A stretch of 64,000 nt of DNA. Origin: Brachybacterium phenoliresistens. GTDB taxonomy: Bacteria; Actinomycetota; Actinomycetes; Actinomycetales; Dermabacteraceae. The notes under the pieces are model-generated. The model saw only the letters and a list, made by a program, of their open reading frames with translations. It did not search any database and had not been told where the DNA came from. The translations under genes and the position numbers were made by a program. Where the stretch lies: contig NZ_KK069996.1 of NCBI RefSeq assembly GCF_000576425.1, positions 15,846-79,845 on the forward strand, given 5' to 3'. Positions within the stretch are counted from its first letter, which is position 1. Every line of letters starts with the position of its first letter. Below are positions 26,625 to 35,513 of this stretch, piece after piece.

Positions 26625-26662
26625 CGGCGAGGATCACGCGCGCCGGGGCGCGGCGCCGGGGG

Positions 26663-27322
26663 TCAGTCCTCCCGCCACAGCTCGTGGACGCCGATCCCGA
26701 TCTCCGCGAGCAGACGGCGCAGCAGGGGGAGGGACAGGCCGACCACGGCGTGCGGGTCGCCGGTGACGGACTCGACGAACGGCCCGCCGCGCCCGTCGAT
26801 GGTGAAGCCGCCGGCCACCTCGAGCGGCTCGCCGGTGGCGACGTAGGCCTCGATCTCCTCGTCGGACAGCTGCGCGAAGGTGATCTCGCAGCTCGCGGTC
26901 GCGCCGAACGTCGCCCCGGTGCCCTCGTCCTCCGCGTCGCGGTCGTCCACGATCCAGTGGCCGGAGTGCAGCACGCCGGTGCGGCCGCGCAGGGAGCGCC
27001 AGCGCTCGATGGCGGCCTCGGCGGTGTGGGGCTTGCCGACCACCTCTCCGTCGATCTCCAGCATGGAGTCGCAGCCCAGGACCACGTACCCGCCCTCGCT
27101 CGCGGCGGTGACGGCGCTCGCCTTCTCCCGGGCCAGCAGGAGCACCTGCTCGACCGGCTCGAGGTCGCCGGCGCGCGCGAGGATCGCCTCCTCGTCCAGG
27201 TCCGCGGGCAGCACGTCGAACTCGAGGCCCGCCCGCTCGAGGGTGTCGCGGCGGCCGGGGGAGGCCGAGCCGAGCAGCAGCAGGGGGAGGGAATCGGTCT
27301 CGGGGGTCAGGGCGTCGTCCAT
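26663..27322 (-). CDS. maf: Maf-family nucleotide pyrophosphatase
   Basis: Maf proteins hydrolyse non-canonical or modified dNTPs/NTPs such as dTTP, UTP or m7GTP to monophosphates. The 219 aa product has the family N-terminus LLLGSASPGRRDTLERAGL, CDSMLEIDGEVVGKP with the catalytic Asp, and GGFTIDGRGGPFVESVTGDP near the C-terminus. The ATG at 27322 is chosen because GGAG lies about 5 nt upstream; an in-frame ATG at 27331 overlaps that site. Actinobacterial maf often neighbours acc genes, as here. Confidence 0.9.
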   Translation of the reverse strand: MDDALTPETDSLPLLLLGSASPGRRDTLERAGLEFDVLPADLDEEAILARAGDLEPVEQVLLLAREKASAVTAASEGGYVVLGCDSMLEIDGEVVGKPHTAEAAIERWRSLRGRTGVLHSGHWIVDDRDAEDEGTGATFGATASCEITFAQLSDEEIEAYVATGEPLEVAGGFTIDGRGGPFVESVTGDPHAVVGLSLPLLRRLLAEIGIGVHELWRED

Positions 27323-27365
27323 GGTCTCCATCCGGATCGGGTGAGGGGTGCGGGAGGGCGGGGCG

Positions 27366-27395
27366 GACCGGCACCGGTCGGAGCCGGCGCCGGTC
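27366..27395 (-). terminator. Hairpin between the DUF885 gene and maf
   Basis: Twelve-base arms (27366-27377 and 27384-27395) pair with a single A/C position that is a U-G wobble in minus-strand RNA, closing a 6-nt loop. It follows the DUF885 stop on the same strand, so it probably ends that transcript. Confidence 0.6.
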
Positions 27396-27417
27396 GGCTC
27401 GGATCGGGTGGGGAGGC

Positions 27418-29091
27418 TCAGGTCAGGGCGGTGCGCAGCACCGACAGCGGCAGGCTGCCCAGCTCGAGGGCGCGGCGGTGGAAGTCGCGGGGGTCGCCGT
27501 CGCCGACGATGTCCTCGCGCAGCGTCTCCCACTCGCGCTGGCCGATCTTGTACGAGGGCGCCTGCCCCGGCCAGCCCAGGTAGCGGTGCAGCTCGAAACG
27601 CTGCTGGGCCTCGTCGATACCCCAGTGGGCGCTCATGAAGTCCCAGGCGGACTCGTAGGTCCAGGCGCCCCCGTCGGCCGCCTCGAGGCCCGTGGGCATC
27701 GGCAGCCCCAGGTGGAAGCCGATGTCCAGCACGACGCGGCCGGCGCGCATGCGCTGGGCGTCGAGCATGCCCATCCGGTCGCCGTCGTCGTCGAGATAGC
27801 CCAGCTGCGCCATCAGCCGCTCGGCGTACAGCGCCCAGCCCTCGCCGTGCCCGGAGACCCAGCACAGCAGGGCCCGCCAGCGGTTCAGGGCCGATGCCTG
27901 CATCGTCTGCGTGCCCACCTGCAGATGGTGGCCGGGGACGCCCTCGTGGTAGACGGTCGTGGTCTCGGACCAGGTGCGGAACTCGGTGGTGCCGGCGGGC
28001 ACGTCCCACCACATGCGGCCGGCGCGGGTGAGGTCCTCGCTGGGGCCGGTGTAGTAGATGCCGCCGGATCCCGTGGCGGCGATCCGGCACTCGAGGCGCC
28101 GCAGCGGCTCCGGGATGTCGAAATGCGTGCCGGCGAGCTCGGTCAGGGCCGTGTCGGACAGCTCCTGCATCCAGGCGCGCAGGGCCTCGGTGCCGTGCAG
28201 GATCCGGGCCGGGTCGGCGTCCAGGGCGGCGCGGGCGGCCTGCACGGAGCGGCCGCCGTCGTTGCCGCCGCGCGCATTGATGCGCGCGGCGACCTCCTCC
28301 TGCTCGGCGACGATGCGGCCCAGCTCCTCGATGCCCCAGGCATAGGTCTCCTCGAGGTCGACCTCGGTGCCGAGGAACACGCGCGAGCACAGGGCGTAGG
28401 TCTCCCGGCCCACGGCGTCGGCCTCGGGCGCCCGATCGACCAGCGACTCGAGCACGTCGGCGATGTCGCGGTATCCCTGCGCGGCGGAGCGGGCGGCCTC
28501 GGCGGCCCGGGCGCGCTGGGCGTCGTCGCCGACGGCGGAGGCGGCGAAGGTCGCGAAGAATCCGTCCTCGGCGGCGTACCCGCGGGCCTGCTCGGCGCCG
28601 AGGCGCAGCTGCCGGCGGGCCGAGCAGGCCCCGTGCTCGGCGGCCTCCCGCAGGGACTCGGCCCAGCCGGCCAAGGACCGCGGCACGCCGGCGAGCCGCT
28701 CGGAGATGACCTCCCAGTCCTCGGCGGTGTCGGTCGGCATGAGGTCGAAGACGTCGCGCAGCTGCAGGGTCGAGGCGAGGTTGTTCACGGCCGAGGCGTC
28801 CAGGCGGCGCTCGGCGAGCTCGATCTCCAGGCCCAGGCGCTCCTGCAGGGCCGCGCGGGTGACCGCATCGGTGGCGTCGGCGTCGGGCACCTCGGCGATG
28901 CGGGCCAGCAGCTCCCGGGCCGCGTCGGTGCGCTCGGCGAAGGCCGCGGGGGAGAAGTCGGTGACCTCCGCGTCGTGCCCGCTGATCCCCAGCGTGGTGG
29001 CGGCGAAGGGATCGCGCCGGGCGACCTCCTCGACGTAGGCGTCGGCGAGGGCGTCGAGCGGGCTGGAGCTGCGGGGGGAGGTGTCGGCCAT
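27418..29091 (-). CDS. DUF885-family putative metallopeptidase
   Basis: The 557 aa cytoplasmic protein belongs to the DUF885 family. The most telling segment is YHEGVPGHHLQVGTQ, the presumed metal-binding HEGxPGHH signature, followed by HGEGWALYAERLM. The family is widespread and predicted to be a zinc-dependent peptidase, with function mostly unassigned. The ATG at 29091 is preferred over the GTG at 29100: TAGAGT lies exactly 7 nt upstream of the ATG and overlaps the GTG. It has its own promoter and terminator and is therefore probably monocistronic. Confidence 0.85.
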   Translation of the reverse strand: MADTSPRSSSPLDALADAYVEEVARRDPFAATTLGISGHDAEVTDFSPAAFAERTDAARELLARIAEVPDADATDAVTRAALQERLGLEIELAERRLDASAVNNLASTLQLRDVFDLMPTDTAEDWEVISERLAGVPRSLAGWAESLREAAEHGACSARRQLRLGAEQARGYAAEDGFFATFAASAVGDDAQRARAAEAARSAAQGYRDIADVLESLVDRAPEADAVGRETYALCSRVFLGTEVDLEETYAWGIEELGRIVAEQEEVAARINARGGNDGGRSVQAARAALDADPARILHGTEALRAWMQELSDTALTELAGTHFDIPEPLRRLECRIAATGSGGIYYTGPSEDLTRAGRMWWDVPAGTTEFRTWSETTTVYHEGVPGHHLQVGTQTMQASALNRWRALLCWVSGHGEGWALYAERLMAQLGYLDDDGDRMGMLDAQRMRAGRVVLDIGFHLGLPMPTGLEAADGGAWTYESAWDFMSAHWGIDEAQQRFELHRYLGWPGQAPSYKIGQREWETLREDIVGDGDPRDFHRRALELGSLPLSVLRTALT

Positions 29092-29098
29092 GGGGGCC

Positions 29099-29104
29099 AC
29101 TCTA
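29099..29104 (-). promoter_or_regulatory. Leaderless -10 of the DUF885 gene
   Basis: TAGAGT on the minus strand ends 7 nt before the ATG at 29091, with no ribosome site. Confidence 0.55.
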
Positions 29105-29141
29105 GTGGGACGGGGCGGCCCGGGTGCAGGTGGCGGGGCGG

Positions 29142-29447
29142 TCAGCGGTCCGCGAACTGCCAGGCGCTCTCGGAGGGCAGCCGCCGCAGCCGATGGGCGC
29201 CCGCGATGCGGTGGACGGGGTCCGTCCAGCCGTCGCCGGTGCCGGCGTAGCGCTGGGCGAGCTGGCGCTCGTGCGCCTCGACGCGGCTGGTCACGCTCAT
29301 GGCCGAGACGACCACGGCCACCGCGGCGAGCTCGCTGTCGCTCAGGTGCCCCTTGATCAGGCGGACGTCCGCCGGGCTCGGGGTCGCGCCGTCCCCGGCG
29401 GGCCCGCCCTGCGGGGCGGGGGCGGCGTCCTGCGATGCCGCGCTCAC
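29142..29447 (-). CDS. accE: Acyl-CoA carboxylase epsilon subunit
   Basis: This small protein stimulates acyl-CoA carboxylase holoenzymes in actinomycetes. The 101 aa product has a Pro/Ala-rich N-terminus, then the conserved core [19 protein letters not shown], and a C-terminal SAWQFADR ending like other epsilon subunits (W near the C-terminus). The start GTG at 29447 overlaps the accD stop (GTGA), which shows translational coupling and fixes the start. Confidence 0.85.
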   Translation of the reverse strand: MSAASQDAAPAPQGGPAGDGATPSPADVRLIKGHLSDSELAAVAVVVSAMSVTSRVEAHERQLAQRYAGTGDGWTDPVHRIAGAHRLRRLPSESAWQFADR

Positions 29448-31033
29448 AGCGGGATGTTCCCGTGCTTCTTGGTCGGCAGGGTCTCGCGCTTGGTGCGCAG
29501 GGCCCGCAGCGCCTGGGCGATCTTCAGGCGGGTCTGGGAGGGCTCGATGACGTCGTCGATCCAGCCGCGCTCCGCGGCGAGGTACGGGGTGGCGAACTGC
29601 TCTTCGTACTCGCCCTGCAGACGTGCGCGCTCGGCCTCGACGTCGCCGCCCTCGGCCTGCACGGTGCGCAGGTCCTGCCGGTGCAGGATGTTCACCGCGC
29701 CCTGGGCGCCCATCACGGCGATCTGCGCGGTGGGCCAGGCGAGGTTGACATCGGCCCCGAGGTCCTTGGAGCCCATCACGATGTACGCGCCGCCGTAGGC
29801 CTTGCGGGTGATGACGGTCACCAGCGGGACCGTGGCCTCGGAGTACGCGTACAGCAGCTTGGCGCCGCGGCGGATGATGCCGTCGTACTCCTGCCCGGTG
29901 CCCGGGAGGAAGCCCGGGGTGTCCACGAAGGTGACCACCGGCACGTTGAAGGAGTCGCACATCCGCACGAAGCGGGCCGCCTTCTCGGAGGCGTCGATGT
30001 CCAGCGTGCCGGCGAAGTGGCTGGGCTGGTTGGCGATGATGCCGACGCTGCGCCCCTCGACCCGGCCGAAGCCGACGATCACGTTCTGCGCGAACAGCGG
30101 CTGCACCTCGAGGAACTCGCCGTCGTCCAGCACGGCGCGGATCGCGGTGAGCATGTCGTAGGGCTGGTTGGGGGAGTCGGGGATCAGCGTGTCCAGCGCG
30201 CGGTCCTCGGGGCCCGGGGCCTCGTCGTAGGCGATGGGGTAGGCCGGCGCGTTCGAGAGGGTGTTGGCCGGCAGGTAGGACAGCAGGTCCTTGACGTACT
30301 CGATCGCCTCGGACTCGTCCGGGGCCATGTAGTGCGCCACGCCGGAGCGGGTGGAGTGCGTGTGCGCGCCGCCCAGCTCCTCGAAGCCGACGTCCTCCCC
30401 GGTCACGGTGCGGATCACGTCGGGCCCCGTGATGAACATGTGGGAGGTCTTCTCCACCATGACGATCACGTCGGTCAGGGCGGGGGAGTAGACGGCGCCG
30501 CCCGCGGCCGGGCCCATCACCAGCGAGATCTGCGGGATCACGCCGGAGGCGCGGGTGTTGCGGCGCATGATCCCGGCGAACATGGCCAGGGAGGCCACGC
30601 CCTCCTGGATGCGGGCGCCGCCGCCGTCGAGGATGCCGATGATCGGCACGCCCGTGGACAGGGCGAGATCCTGGATCTTCTGGATCTTGCGGCCGTGGGC
30701 CTCGCCCAGCGAGCCGCCGAAGACCGTGAAGTCCTGCGAGTACACGCAGACCTGGCGGCCGTCGATGGTCCCGTAGCCGGTGACGATGCCATCGCCCTCG
30801 GGGCGCTTGGCGTCGATGCCGAAGGAGTGCGACTGATGGCGGACGAACCGATCCGTCTCGACGAAGGAGCCGTCGTCCAGCAGGTCGGCGATGCGTTCGC
30901 GGGCGGTCTTCTTGCCGCGGTCGTGCTGCTTGCGAACGGCCACCTCGCCGGCGGTCGTCACGGCTCGCTGCTCGCGATCGCGCAGGTCCTGCAGGCGCTG
31001 CGCGGTGGTGAGCGGCGTCGGCGTGTCGGTCAC
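29444..31033 (-). CDS. accD: Acyl-CoA / propionyl-CoA carboxylase beta (carboxyltransferase) subunit
   Basis: This subunit transfers the carboxyl group from carboxybiotin to acetyl- or propionyl-CoA. The 529 aa product has both crotonase-like carboxyltransferase halves. [12 protein letters not shown] and [15 protein letters not shown] carry oxyanion-hole Gly pairs in the N-half. [28 protein letters not shown] and [11 protein letters not shown] do so in the C-half. The start is GTG at 31033 after AAGGAGG (31039-31045). A longer upstream frame reads through birA antisense and is not real. It is coupled to accE and shares a divergent promoter region with birA. Confidence 0.95.
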   Translation of the reverse strand: MTDTPTPLTTAQRLQDLRDREQRAVTTAGEVAVRKQHDRGKKTARERIADLLDDGSFVETDRFVRHQSHSFGIDAKRPEGDGIVTGYGTIDGRQVCVYSQDFTVFGGSLGEAHGRKIQKIQDLALSTGVPIIGILDGGGARIQEGVASLAMFAGIMRRNTRASGVIPQISLVMGPAAGGAVYSPALTDVIVMVEKTSHMFITGPDVIRTVTGEDVGFEELGGAHTHSTRSGVAHYMAPDESEAIEYVKDLLSYLPANTLSNAPAYPIAYDEAPGPEDRALDTLIPDSPNQPYDMLTAIRAVLDDGEFLEVQPLFAQNVIVGFGRVEGRSVGIIANQPSHFAGTLDIDASEKAARFVRMCDSFNVPVVTFVDTPGFLPGTGQEYDGIIRRGAKLLYAYSEATVPLVTVITRKAYGGAYIVMGSKDLGADVNLAWPTAQIAVMGAQGAVNILHRQDLRTVQAEGGDVEAERARLQGEYEEQFATPYLAAERGWIDDVIEPSQTRLKIAQALRALRTKRETLPTKKHGNIPL

Positions 31034-31175
31034 GTGGCCTCCTTGGACCGGTTGCCCGGGTGGCTGAGAGTTCGGAGGGGATACTACGTTACCGATGTCC
31101 GCGCGCCCTGCCGATCCGACGGCGGGGCGCGCCTGCCGTGAGAAGGCAGACGCTGCCGAGGAGATGAGCTGGCCC

Positions 31176-32027
31176 ATGACCGATCCGCGACCACGCCCCG
31201 CGCTGCTGTGGAGGGACCGGGTCGCCTCGACCCAGGACGAGGCGGCGCGCCGGGCCGCGGCGGGCGCGGATCTGCCGCTCGCCGTCGCCACGACGGACCA
31301 GCACGGGGGACGCGGCCGCCTGGGCCGCGCCTGGATCGCGCCGCCCGGCGGCGGCCTCGCCCTCACCCTCGCCCTGCGCACGACGCTGCCGGCCCCGGCG
31401 CGCAGCTGGATCCCGCTGGCCGCCGGGCTGGCGGCGCTCGACGCGCTCGAGGAGGCGGCCCCCGGCCTGCGGGCGGCGGCGGGCCTCGGCCTCAAGTGGC
31501 CCAATGACGTGCTCGCCGCGGGCGACCGGAAGCTGAGCGGCATCCTCGTGGAGGCGCGGGAGAGGGATACGGTGCTGATCGGCATCGGCACGAATCTGCG
31601 GGGCCCGGTGCGGGACGCGCAGGGCGAGCCGCTGGAGGCGGCCTGGCTGCTGGGGGCGGACGGACTGCTCGCCCGGTCCGGCATCCCCGCCCCGACCTCG
31701 GCCGATGCTCTCGCCCGGACGCTGGCCGAGGCCCTCGCCGAGGCCCTCGTGCGGCGCACCGCCCAGCTGGAGGAGGCCGCCGGGGATGCCGAGGCCGCAG
31801 GGCTCCGCGCCTCCTACGGTATGAGCTGTGTCACACTGGGGCGAGAGGTGCGGATCCAGCCCCTCGGTGCGCGCGGGCCCGGCGCCCCGCACGCGCAGGA
31901 GCTGACAGGCCGCGCCGTCGAGATCGACCCGTCGGGCCGGCTGGTCGTCCAGGACCCGACCGGCGTGCGCACGCCGGTCGACGTCGGCGATGTCCTGCAC
32001 GCAGGCCTCGCCGACCGGACCGGGTGA
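31176..32027 (+). CDS. birA: Biotin--[acetyl-CoA-carboxylase] ligase
   Basis: BirA makes biotinyl-AMP and attaches biotin to the carrier lysine of AccA3, encoded 5 kb away. The 283 aa product has the catalytic [13 protein letters not shown] loop, [10 protein letters not shown] and [10 protein letters not shown], plus a C-terminal SH3-like domain. There is no N-terminal helix-turn-helix, so it is a non-regulatory (group I) ligase. The start is uncertain: ATG 31176 is 12 nt after GAGGAG, while ATG 31164 directly abuts it. It diverges from accD, which it functionally serves. Confidence 0.9.
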   Translation: MTDPRPRPALLWRDRVASTQDEAARRAAAGADLPLAVATTDQHGGRGRLGRAWIAPPGGGLALTLALRTTLPAPARSWIPLAAGLAALDALEEAAPGLRAAAGLGLKWPNDVLAAGDRKLSGILVEARERDTVLIGIGTNLRGPVRDAQGEPLEAAWLLGADGLLARSGIPAPTSADALARTLAEALAEALVRRTAQLEEAAGDAEAAGLRASYGMSCVTLGREVRIQPLGARGPGAPHAQELTGRAVEIDPSGRLVVQDPTGVRTPVDVGDVLHAGLADRTG

Positions 32028-32120
32028 CCCCTCGGACCCCAGGACCAGAGCAGCAGAGCAGCACGGAGAACGGACGGGTCCGCCCCCACGGACCCCGGAG
32101 AGCACCGCAGGAGCGCATTC

Positions 32121-33266
32121 GTGACCACCGACCCCGACCCGGGCCTCCATCGGCTCGGCCCCGACCCCGCAGAGGCCGCGTCGGCCTCCGAGGGCGGCCC
32201 CGACCAGGCCGATGCCATCGCGCTGAACCGGCGCTACGCGGCCGTGCGTCGCAGCGTCGGCGCGATCGAGCGCGCCCTGCTGCAGGGATCGCGCACCCAC
32301 AGCCGCCGCGACCTCGCCCTCGAGCAGGGGGTGGACCCGCGCCTGACCTCGGTGTACTGGCGCTCGCTGGGCTTCTCCTCGGTGGACGACGACACCGCCG
32401 TCTTCACCGAGGAGGACGCCCAGGCCATCGGCGATCTGGCCGCGATGGTGGAGGGCGGGGAGATCTCGGAGCGGGCCTTCACGAACATCTCGCGGGGGCT
32501 GGGATTCCACATGGGTCGCCTGGCCATGTGGATCACCGAGGCCCTGGTGGAGGAGGGGAAGATCGAGGAGGGCCTGGACGACGCGCACGCCCGCCAGGCC
32601 ATGCTGGACCGGCTCCCGCAGCTGCTGGAGACCCTCGAGGCGCAGGTGATGTACACCTTCCGGCGCCAGCTGGCCGCCTATGCGGCGCGCGCCGGCTCCG
32701 AGATCCTGCAGACCTCCGGCATGGGCGGCACCGACGAGCTGTTCCCGCTGCACCGGGCCGTCGGCTTCGCCGACCTGGTGCAGTTCACCAAGCTCTCGCG
32801 CAAGCTCGCGGGGGACGAGCTGGCCGACGTGGTCAGCCGCTTCGAGATCACCTGCCGCGACATCATCTCCGTCGGCGGCGGGCGCGTGGTCAAGACCGTC
32901 GGCGACGAGATCATGTTCATCGCCGACACGCCCGAGGACGGCGCCCAGATCGCGGTGAGCCTCGCCGAGGCGATCGGCGACGACGAGGTGCTGCCCCCGG
33001 CCCGCGTCGGCTTCGCCTGGGGGTCGATGTTCTCGCGCTACGGGGACGTCTTCGGGCCGACGGTGAACCTCGCCGCCCGGCTGGAGTCCGTCGCCGCGCC
33101 GGGACGGGTGCTGGTGGACCACGACACCGCGCAGGCGGTCGCGGAGGCCCTGCCCGGCGGCTTCGAGGCGACCGAGCGCGACGAGATCGACCTGCACGGG
33201 ATCGGGCCCGTGCGCACCGTGGAGCTGCGTCGCGGCTCCTCGCCGCCCCTGAACATGGGGTTCTGA
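32121..33266 (+). CDS. Class III adenylate cyclase with N-terminal regulatory domain (Rv1264-like)
   Basis: The enzyme makes cAMP from ATP. The 381 aa soluble product has an N-terminal, all-helical region (residues 30-190) resembling the autoinhibitory, pH-sensing domain of mycobacterial Rv1264. The C-terminal catalytic domain follows. Metal-binding aspartates are Asp218 in FADLVQFT and Asp262 in VGDEIMF; GDVFGPTVNLAARLE supplies the transition-state Asn/Arg. The start is GTG at 32121 with AGGAG upstream. No receptor or cAMP-binding regulator gene is adjacent. Confidence 0.88.
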   Translation: MTTDPDPGLHRLGPDPAEAASASEGGPDQADAIALNRRYAAVRRSVGAIERALLQGSRTHSRRDLALEQGVDPRLTSVYWRSLGFSSVDDDTAVFTEEDAQAIGDLAAMVEGGEISERAFTNISRGLGFHMGRLAMWITEALVEEGKIEEGLDDAHARQAMLDRLPQLLETLEAQVMYTFRRQLAAYAARAGSEILQTSGMGGTDELFPLHRAVGFADLVQFTKLSRKLAGDELADVVSRFEITCRDIISVGGGRVVKTVGDEIMFIADTPEDGAQIAVSLAEAIGDDEVLPPARVGFAWGSMFSRYGDVFGPTVNLAARLESVAAPGRVLVDHDTAQAVAEALPGGFEATERDEIDLHGIGPVRTVELRRGSSPPLNMGF

Positions 33267-33336
33267 GCCGCGGCATGCGATGCTGAACGGCACCGAGCAC
33301 GGCACGTGGCCCAGGGCCCGCGCGGAGAGCAGGAAC

Positions 33337-33342
33337 TAGGAT
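33337..33342 (+). promoter_or_regulatory. Leaderless -10 of the two-component operon
   Basis: TAGGAT ends 7 nt before the GTG at 33350. It overlaps the in-frame ATG at 33341, arguing that the GTG is the true start. Confidence 0.5.
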
Positions 33343-33349
33343 GGACGGC

Positions 33350-34045
33350 GTGACACGACTTCTACTGGTCGAGGACGACTCGGCAATCGCAGAACCGCTC
33401 TCGCGGGCGCTCGACCGTGAGGGATACACCGTCACACGTGCCTCGCGCGGGGTGGACGCCCTGGCGATCGCCGCCGCGGGGGACGGGATCGACGTGGTCA
33501 TCCTGGACCTCGGGCTGCCGGACCTCGACGGTCTCGAGGTCGCCCGGCGCCTGCGCAAGGGAGGCCTCGAGTCGCCGATCCTCATCCTCACCGCCCGCGC
33601 CGACGAGGTCGACGCCGTCGTCGGTCTGGACGCCGGGGCGGACGACTACGTCACCAAGCCGTTCCGGCTGGGGGAGCTGCAGGCCCGCATCCGCGCGCTG
33701 CTGCGGCGCACCCAGAGCGTCGAGGAGTCCAGCGACAGCTTCGACGTCAACGGGGTGTCCCTGGACGTCTCCGCGCGCCGGGCCTACGCCGACGGCGAGG
33801 AGCTCAGCCTCTCCGCCAAGGAGTACGACCTGCTCACCGTGCTCGTGCGGGAGGCCGGCAGCGTGGTGACCCGCGACGACCTCATGCGCGAGGTCTGGGG
33901 CGCCGAGTGGTGGGGCTCGACCAAGACGCTGGACATGCACATCTCGTGGCTGCGCCGCAAGCTGGGCGACGACGCCACCAACCCGCTGCGGATCACCACC
34001 GTGCGAGGGGTCGGGTTCCGGTTCGAGACCGGCGCCGGGAGCTGA
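33350..34045 (+). CDS. OmpR-family response regulator
   Basis: The 231 aa product has a receiver domain with acidic pair Asp9/Asp10, phospho-acceptor Asp53 in ILDLGLPD, Thr81 and Lys103. A winged-helix DNA-binding domain (about 130-228) follows, ending in RTVRGVGFRFE-like sequence. The GTG at 33350 is chosen over ATG 33341 because the -10 hexamer overlaps the latter. It is followed at 3 nt by its sensor kinase. Targets are unknown; no inverted or direct repeat typical of OmpR sites is seen upstream. Confidence 0.92.
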   Translation: MTRLLLVEDDSAIAEPLSRALDREGYTVTRASRGVDALAIAAAGDGIDVVILDLGLPDLDGLEVARRLRKGGLESPILILTARADEVDAVVGLDAGADDYVTKPFRLGELQARIRALLRRTQSVEESSDSFDVNGVSLDVSARRAYADGEELSLSAKEYDLLTVLVREAGSVVTRDDLMREVWGAEWWGSTKTLDMHISWLRRKLGDDATNPLRITTVRGVGFRFETGAGS

Positions 34046-34048
34046 GGC

Positions 34049-35503
34049 GTGCGCCAGCGCGTCCTCCAGGCGACCATCATCACTGTCCTCCTGGCGGTGA
34101 CGATGCTCGGCATCCCGCTGGCGGGCTCCTGGCTGAACTCCACGGAGCTGCGGGTGGCGAGCGACGTCTCGTCCATCGTGGGCAAGGTCGCCACCGCGAC
34201 CGAGACCAGCCTCGCCAAGGACGAGCCGATCGATGAGGCGCTCCTGCAGGAGTTCGTGGACGCCGAGCCGCGGTACTCGCTCTACATCGTGGTCACCCTG
34301 GACAACAACACGGTCACCGCCGGCCAGGATCCCGGGGACGACAGCCTGACCGTCTCCACGCTCGGCACCCAGGGCCAGTCGATCTCCGTCTCGATCCCGA
34401 AGTCGGATGTCCGCGCGGAGACCGCCGGCGCCTGGGTGATGATCATCGTCGCCGGCCTGTCCACGGTCTCCATCGGCATCTCCGTGGCGCTGTGGCAGGC
34501 CCAGCGCCTCAGCGCCCCGCTGGCGCGGCTCACCCGCCGCGCCGAGGAGCTCGGCAGCGGCCGCGCCCGCGGCAGCTGGGAGCCCAGCGGCATCGCCGAG
34601 ATCGACACCGTGGCGGAGGAGCTCGCCCACTCCGGCGCCCAGCTCACCGAACGGCTCGAGGCCGAGAGCCGCCTCGCCTCGGACGCCTCCCACCAGCTGC
34701 GCACGCCGCTGACCGCGCTGTCGATGCGCCTGGACGAGATCCTCGCGACCAGCTCGGAGGAGTGGGTGCGCGAGGAGGCGCGGATCTCCCTCGAGCAGAT
34801 CGACCGCCTCACCGAGGTCGTCCACGACCTCATCAACGCCCCCCGCTCCTCCCAGCGGCGCAGCCCCGGCGTCGTCGAGCTGCGGACGCTGCTCACCCAG
34901 CAGAGCGAGGAGTGGTCCCCGGCCTTCCGCGCCGCCGGGCGCGAGCTGCGCATCCAGGTGCCGCGCTCCGCGGCCGTCTGGGGCTCCTCGGGACCGCTCA
35001 CCCAGGTGGTGGCCACGCTCGTGGAGAACTCCCTCGCCCACGGCGGCGGCCGGACCCTGGTCAAGGTGCGCCGCAACGACCACTCCACGGTGGTCGAGGT
35101 CTCCGACGAGGGGGAGGGCATCGACCCGGCCCTGGGCAAGCGCGTGTTCGAGCGCTCCGTCTCCGGGCGCAGCTCGCGCGGGACGGGCGTCGGCCTCGCC
35201 CTGGCCCGCACACTCGTCGAGGACGACGGCGGCCGCCTCGAGCTGCTCTCCGAGCGCCCCGCCACCTTCGGGGTGTTCCTCATCTCCGCCCCGGGCGAGG
35301 AGAGCGGTCCCGAGATCGGCGGCCAGAGCGACAGCGACGACCTCGGCACCCTGCCGCAGGGCGGGGTCGTCTCCCGCCGCGGCCGGCGCCGTCCCCACGG
35401 GGCCAGCCGTCTGGGGGATCGCCGCCCGGCCGATCGGGCCGGCAGCGCCTCCCGCGCCCGCGGCGGCGCGGACGGCGAGGAGAGCGCGGACCGGCCCGCC
35501 TAG
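34049..35503 (+). CDS. Membrane sensor histidine kinase
   Basis: The 484 aa kinase has two membrane helices (about 5-29 and 128-151) bracketing a 100-residue extracytoplasmic sensor domain. HAMP-like and dimerisation helices follow, with H-box SDASHQLRTPLTAL (His215). The ATPase domain shows N-box VENSLAHGG, DEGEGID and GTGVGLALA. A charged, Arg-rich tail of about 60 residues follows. The start is GTG at 34049. It is the partner of the preceding regulator. Its stop codon TAG is the first half of the purK -10 hexamer. Confidence 0.92.
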   Translation: MRQRVLQATIITVLLAVTMLGIPLAGSWLNSTELRVASDVSSIVGKVATATETSLAKDEPIDEALLQEFVDAEPRYSLYIVVTLDNNTVTAGQDPGDDSLTVSTLGTQGQSISVSIPKSDVRAETAGAWVMIIVAGLSTVSIGISVALWQAQRLSAPLARLTRRAEELGSGRARGSWEPSGIAEIDTVAEELAHSGAQLTERLEAESRLASDASHQLRTPLTALSMRLDEILATSSEEWVREEARISLEQIDRLTEVVHDLINAPRSSQRRSPGVVELRTLLTQQSEEWSPAFRAAGRELRIQVPRSAAVWGSSGPLTQVVATLVENSLAHGGGRTLVKVRRNDHSTVVEVSDEGEGIDPALGKRVFERSVSGRSSRGTGVGLALARTLVEDDGGRLELLSERPATFGVFLISAPGEESGPEIGGQSDSDDLGTLPQGGVVSRRGRRRPHGASRLGDRRPADRAGSASRARGGADGEESADRPA

Positions 35504-35506
35504 AAT
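35501..35506 (+). promoter_or_regulatory. Leaderless -10 of purK
   Basis: TAGAAT ends 7 nt before the GTG at 35514. It overlaps both the kinase stop codon and the ATG at 35505. Confidence 0.55.
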
Positions 35507-35513
35507 GGCGCGC

